NCBI GenBank assembly: GCA_024635655.1
Contig: JAGXIL010000062.1
Coordinates: 62,001-126,000 of the forward strand
Reading direction: 5' to 3'
Source of the DNA: Gillisia sp.
GTDB lineage: Bacteria; Bacteroidota; Bacteroidia; Flavobacteriales; Flavobacteriaceae
Length of the DNA: 64,000 nucleotides
Shown: piece by piece, positions 61,709 to 64,000 of the stretch
Layout: every line of letters begins with the position of its first letter
How positions within the stretch are numbered: position 1 is the stretch's first letter
Made by a program: the position numbers and the translations under genes
The notes under the pieces: generated by a model
The model's input: the letters and a program-made list of their open reading frames with translations, nothing else
Told to the model about the DNA's origin: nothing
Databases searched by the model: none

Positions 61709-62445
61709 GCTCTAATCATTTCTGAATTATTTTTGTAGGTTTCGTCATTAGAATGAATGTACAATACAGAATTTCCTTTTATTGTATCAATAAATTCTTT
61801 GGTTAACGCAGTTGGTACAGCAGGACATCCATAGCTTCTGCCTAACATTCCTCTGCTGCTTATAAATTCAGGATTTGCATAATTAGCCCCATGTATTACA
61901 ACATAGCGCTCACGTGCTTTAGAATTAAATTCCTCTTCCATTCCATCAATGAATAAGGACAATCCATTTCCACCCACATAGGTTTCTCCGGTAACATAAA
62001 ATCCAAGAGAACTTTGAAGAGAATTTACGGTATTGGAAAAATTAGTGGCAAATTCTCCCCCTGTATTCTTTCCATGGGAAACTACAGAATGAAGAAGTAC
62101 TTTTTGATTGGCCATATCTAAAACCCACATTCTCTTTTCAGTAGAAGACAAAGTAAAATCAATAATAGTAAGAATTTCCTTTTTAACAAGATCCTTATCC
62201 TCTAATTTATAATATCCTAACATCCCGTTTTTAAAACTTTCCAAATTGGGAAGGCTTGTATTTTTTTCTGAAAATAAGGTGTACAGCTGATTAATTTCCT
62301 CCTCAACTGAAAGTGTGGGAACTAAAGTCTTCTCCATAAGATCTGAGGAAGTAACTAATTCGGGATTTTCGCTAACGATAGAGTTGGTTGTAAATGCAAA
62401 AGAAAAAAGTAAAACGGCAAGTACGGTGATTATTTTGTGCGTCAT
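61705..62445 (-). CDS. Murein L,D-transpeptidase catalytic domain family (YkuD_2) protein
   Basis: 246 residues. Signal peptide MTHKIITVLAVLLFSFAFTT. The YkuD_2 core has KRMWVLDMANQKVLLHSVVS, VVIHGANYANPEF with the conserved His, and the active site GRSYGCPAVP with the Cys near residue 203. Bacteroidota have several such proteins, probably anchoring or trimming peptidoglycan, but few are tested. Converges with the large L,D-transpeptidase gene, sharing 4 bp at the 3' ends. Confidence 0.88.
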   Translation of the reverse strand: MTHKIITVLAVLLFSFAFTTNSIVSENPELVTSSDLMEKTLVPTLSVEEEINQLYTLFSEKNTSLPNLESFKNGMLGYYKLEDKDLVKKEILTIIDFTLSSTEKRMWVLDMANQKVLLHSVVSHGKNTGGEFATNFSNTVNSLQSSLGFYVTGETYVGGNGLSLFIDGMEEEFNSKARERYVVIHGANYANPEFISSRGMLGRSYGCPAVPTALTKEFIDTIKGNSVLYIHSNDETYKNNSEMIRA

Positions 62446-62794
62446 AAAGTAGGTTTTTAATTGGTTGTTGTGTTAAAATTGAGCAAACATGATACCAACG
62501 TGCAAAAAATAAATATTTATTTCAATAAATGAAAAATAAAAAGTAAATAACCTGAAGAAACTCCGATTATCCTCATTATAAGCTTTCTAAGATCCGCCTG
62601 TGAGCTCTTACGTAATTTTCCGCCACGGGAGAACTTCAACAGATAACGAATTTAAACATAATTTATTTCACAATTGCCTCATAAATTTTAAATTTAAATT
62701 TTAACAATTAAGTCAAGATTCAAAACTTATGAGGAGGTTACGCTGCAAGGCAGTAATTAGTTTTTATCTTTACGTTTTAAACAAAATAATTGCA
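62446..62794. other. 349-bp intergenic region upstream of gpmI
   Basis: Divergent spacer. An inverted pair CCTCATA (62677-62683) and TATGAGG (62728-62734) flanks an A/T palindrome-like tract. TATCTTTA at 62765-62772 is the likely gpmI -7 box. No gene or RNA was recognised. Confidence 0.45.
62765..62772 (+). promoter_or_regulatory. Candidate -7 box TATCTTTA for gpmI
   Basis: Near-consensus box 22 nt before the ATG at 62795. Confidence 0.5.
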
Positions 62795-64000
62795 ATGAGC
62801 AAAAAAGTTATCCTATTGATTTTAGACGGCTGGGGAATTACGCAGGACCCCAACCTTTCTGCGATAGCCCAGGCTAAAACCCCTTATTTTGATTCCCTGA
62901 TAAAGGAATATCCCAATGGACAATTATTTACTCATGGAATGAACGTAGGATTGCCGGATGGGCAAATGGGGAATAGTGAAGTGGGCCACATGAATTTGGG
63001 TGCCGGAAGAATTGTATATCAGGATCTTGCAAAGATAAATCTTGCTGTTCAAAACAAAAGTCTAAGCATGGAACCAGTTCTTGAGCAGGCTTTCGATTAT
63101 GCAAAGCGAAATAACAAACCAATCCATTTTATGGGATTATTAAGCGATGGAGGGGTTCATTCTCATATAAATCACTTAAAAGGTTTACTTACAGCTGCAG
63201 AGGAATATGGGATCAGGGAAAAATATGTTCATGCCTTTACAGATGGCCGGGATGTTGACCCCCACTCCGGTACCGGTTTTGTAAAAGAAATAGAAGAACA
63301 TTTAAAACTTACCAATGGCAAACTGGCCTCTGTAATTGGGAGATATTATGCCATGGATAGAGATAATCGCTGGGAACGGGTGCAAAAAGCCTATGATCTT
63401 ATAGTTTCGGGTACAGGGCGAAAAACAAAAAATGCATCTGTGGCAATGCAGGAAAACTACGACAATGATGTAACTGATGAATTTATGGAGCCATTGGTTC
63501 TAACCGATGACTCAGGTGATCCTGTGGCAACTTTAAAAGCTGACGAAGTAGTGATTTTTTTCAATTTCAGGACAGACCGTGGTAGACAACTAACCCAGGT
63601 GCTATCCCAGGAAGACAATCAGCAATACAATATGAAGAAATTGCCCCTGTACTTTGTTACCCTTACCACTTATGATGAAACATTTACCAACGTATATAGT
63701 GTATTTAGAAAAGATAATGTAAATACAACCCTGGGAGAAGTTTTGGAATATATGGGCAAAACCCAGATAAGGATTGCAGAAACAGAGAAGTACCCACATG
63801 TGACCTTCTTCTTTTCCGGCGGAAGGGAAAAACCATTTAAAGGTGAAAAGAGAATTATGTGTAATTCCCCTAAAGTAGCCACTTATGACCTTCAACCGGA
63901 AATGAGTGCATACGAAATAAGGGACAAGATCGTACCCGAAATAAAATCTCAGGACGCAGATTTTATTTGCCTCAATTTTGCAAATCCTGATATGGTTGGC
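62795..64000 (+). CDS. gpmI: 2,3-bisphosphoglycerate-independent phosphoglycerate mutase, 5' part
   Basis: 402 codons are visible; the gene runs off the right edge (the full protein is about 510). Interconverts 3- and 2-phosphoglycerate with Mn2+. The opening VILLILDGWGITQD carries the metal Asp, the phospho-Ser is in GQMGNSEVGHMNLGAGR (about residue 60), and HIHF-like FMGLLSDGGVHSH and FTDGRDVDPHSG follow. FFNFRTDRGRQLTQ and YPHVTFFFSGG complete the match. The start at 62795 fits the family. Confidence 0.97.
   Translation, partial: MSKKVILLILDGWGITQDPNLSAIAQAKTPYFDSLIKEYPNGQLFTHGMNVGLPDGQMGNSEVGHMNLGAGRIVYQDLAKINLAVQNKSLSMEPVLEQAFDYAKRNNKPIHFMGLLSDGGVHSHINHLKGLLTAAEEYGIREKYVHAFTDGRDVDPHSGTGFVKEIEEHLKLTNGKLASVIGRYYAMDRDNRWERVQKAYDLIVSGTGRKTKNASVAMQENYDNDVTDEFMEPLVLTDDSGDPVATLKADEVVIFFNFRTDRGRQLTQVLSQEDNQQYNMKKLPLYFVTLTTYDETFTNVYSVFRKDNVNTTLGEVLEYMGKTQIRIAETEKYPHVTFFFSGGREKPFKGEKRIMCNSPKVATYDLQPEMSAYEIRDKIVPEIKSQDADFICLNFANPDMVG

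Noticed and set aside
1-64000. CRISPR array, prophage, transposase or restriction-defence locus
   Set aside because: No regularly spaced repeats, integrase, transposase, methylase or known defence gene was found in the annotated frames.

Overview
The window looks like a chromosomal segment of a marine or halotolerant flavobacterium (Bacteroidota, family Flavobacteriaceae; a Gramella/Salinimicrobium/Salegentibacter-like genus is a guess). The DNA is AT-rich. Shine-Dalgarno sequences are almost absent. Many genes instead carry a TAnnTTTG-like -7 box about 16-31 nt before the start codon. Gene content is typical of the group: ribosomal protein THX, a TonB receptor with a CarboxypepD_reg domain, kynurenine-pathway genes, gliding-group GT2 and CPBP proteins, DUF6702 and many small lipoproteins. 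No phage, transposase, integron or CRISPR array was found. The content is mostly core and housekeeping, in short operons on both strands.

Layout. 0-7.8 kb: end of trpA, a 49-residue basic protein plus THX, then on the minus strand a UDG-fold protein, pyruvate carboxylase, YaaA, RluD and a PASTA protein. 7.9-16.7 kb: ddl, coaD, a TonB receptor, an M14 carboxypeptidase lipoprotein, a NUDIX gene back-to-back with pyrE, an SRPBCC protein, birA and rsfS. 16.7-21.2 kb: ftsH followed by a LUD protein, cdsA, psd and an acyl-CoA-binding protein, a membrane-lipid operon. 21.2-33 kb: valS, DUF1573, an aspartyl protease with PDZ, an aminotransferase, murB, a FAS1 lipoprotein, a small Cys protein, GT2, an ECF sigma factor, lipA and gap. 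33-41.3 kb: a TPR hybrid histidine kinase, lpxK, a Nif3-like protein, a coiled-coil 'zinc-ribbon' protein without cysteines, a Cys-cluster lipoprotein next to a lipoprotein MsrA, and a CPA1 antiporter. 41.3-50 kb: kmo and kynU (kynurenine pathway) separated by a flavin reductase, a DUF5670 protein, an SDR, a lipoprotein and a class A beta-lactamase-like protein; then an O-methyltransferase, PAP2 and TatA. 50-57.3 kb: M1 aminopeptidase, DUF6702, two paralogous CarboxypepD_reg proteins, pepE, glsA and CPBP. 57.3-58.35 kb: a gene-poor scar with repeats ending in tRNA-Gly(TCC). 58.4-64 kb: GNAT, a ClpP-like peptidase, a small GNAT, two convergent L,D-transpeptidase-family genes and the 5' part of gpmI.

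How the genes work together. Cell-envelope construction is a strong theme: ddl, murB and two YkuD-fold proteins for peptidoglycan; lpxK for lipid A; cdsA, psd and an acyl-CoA-binding protein for phospholipid; ftsH for membrane quality control. BirA would biotinylate the pyruvate carboxylase encoded 10 kb away. Kmo and KynU imply tryptophan-to-NAD synthesis, while trpA shows the cell also makes tryptophan. PepE, GlsA, the M1 and M14 peptidases and the aspartyl protease suggest peptide use.

The most interesting leads are the Cys-cluster lipoprotein coupled to an exported MsrA, the uncharacterised paralog pair at 53-54.7 kb, the cysteine-free zinc-ribbon protein, the orphan sigma factor with a TTG start inside the preceding gene, the 7-bp divergent pyrE/NUDIX start region, and the decayed tRNA-Gly/terminator repeats. 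I did not see a clearly novel multi-gene defence or mobile system.
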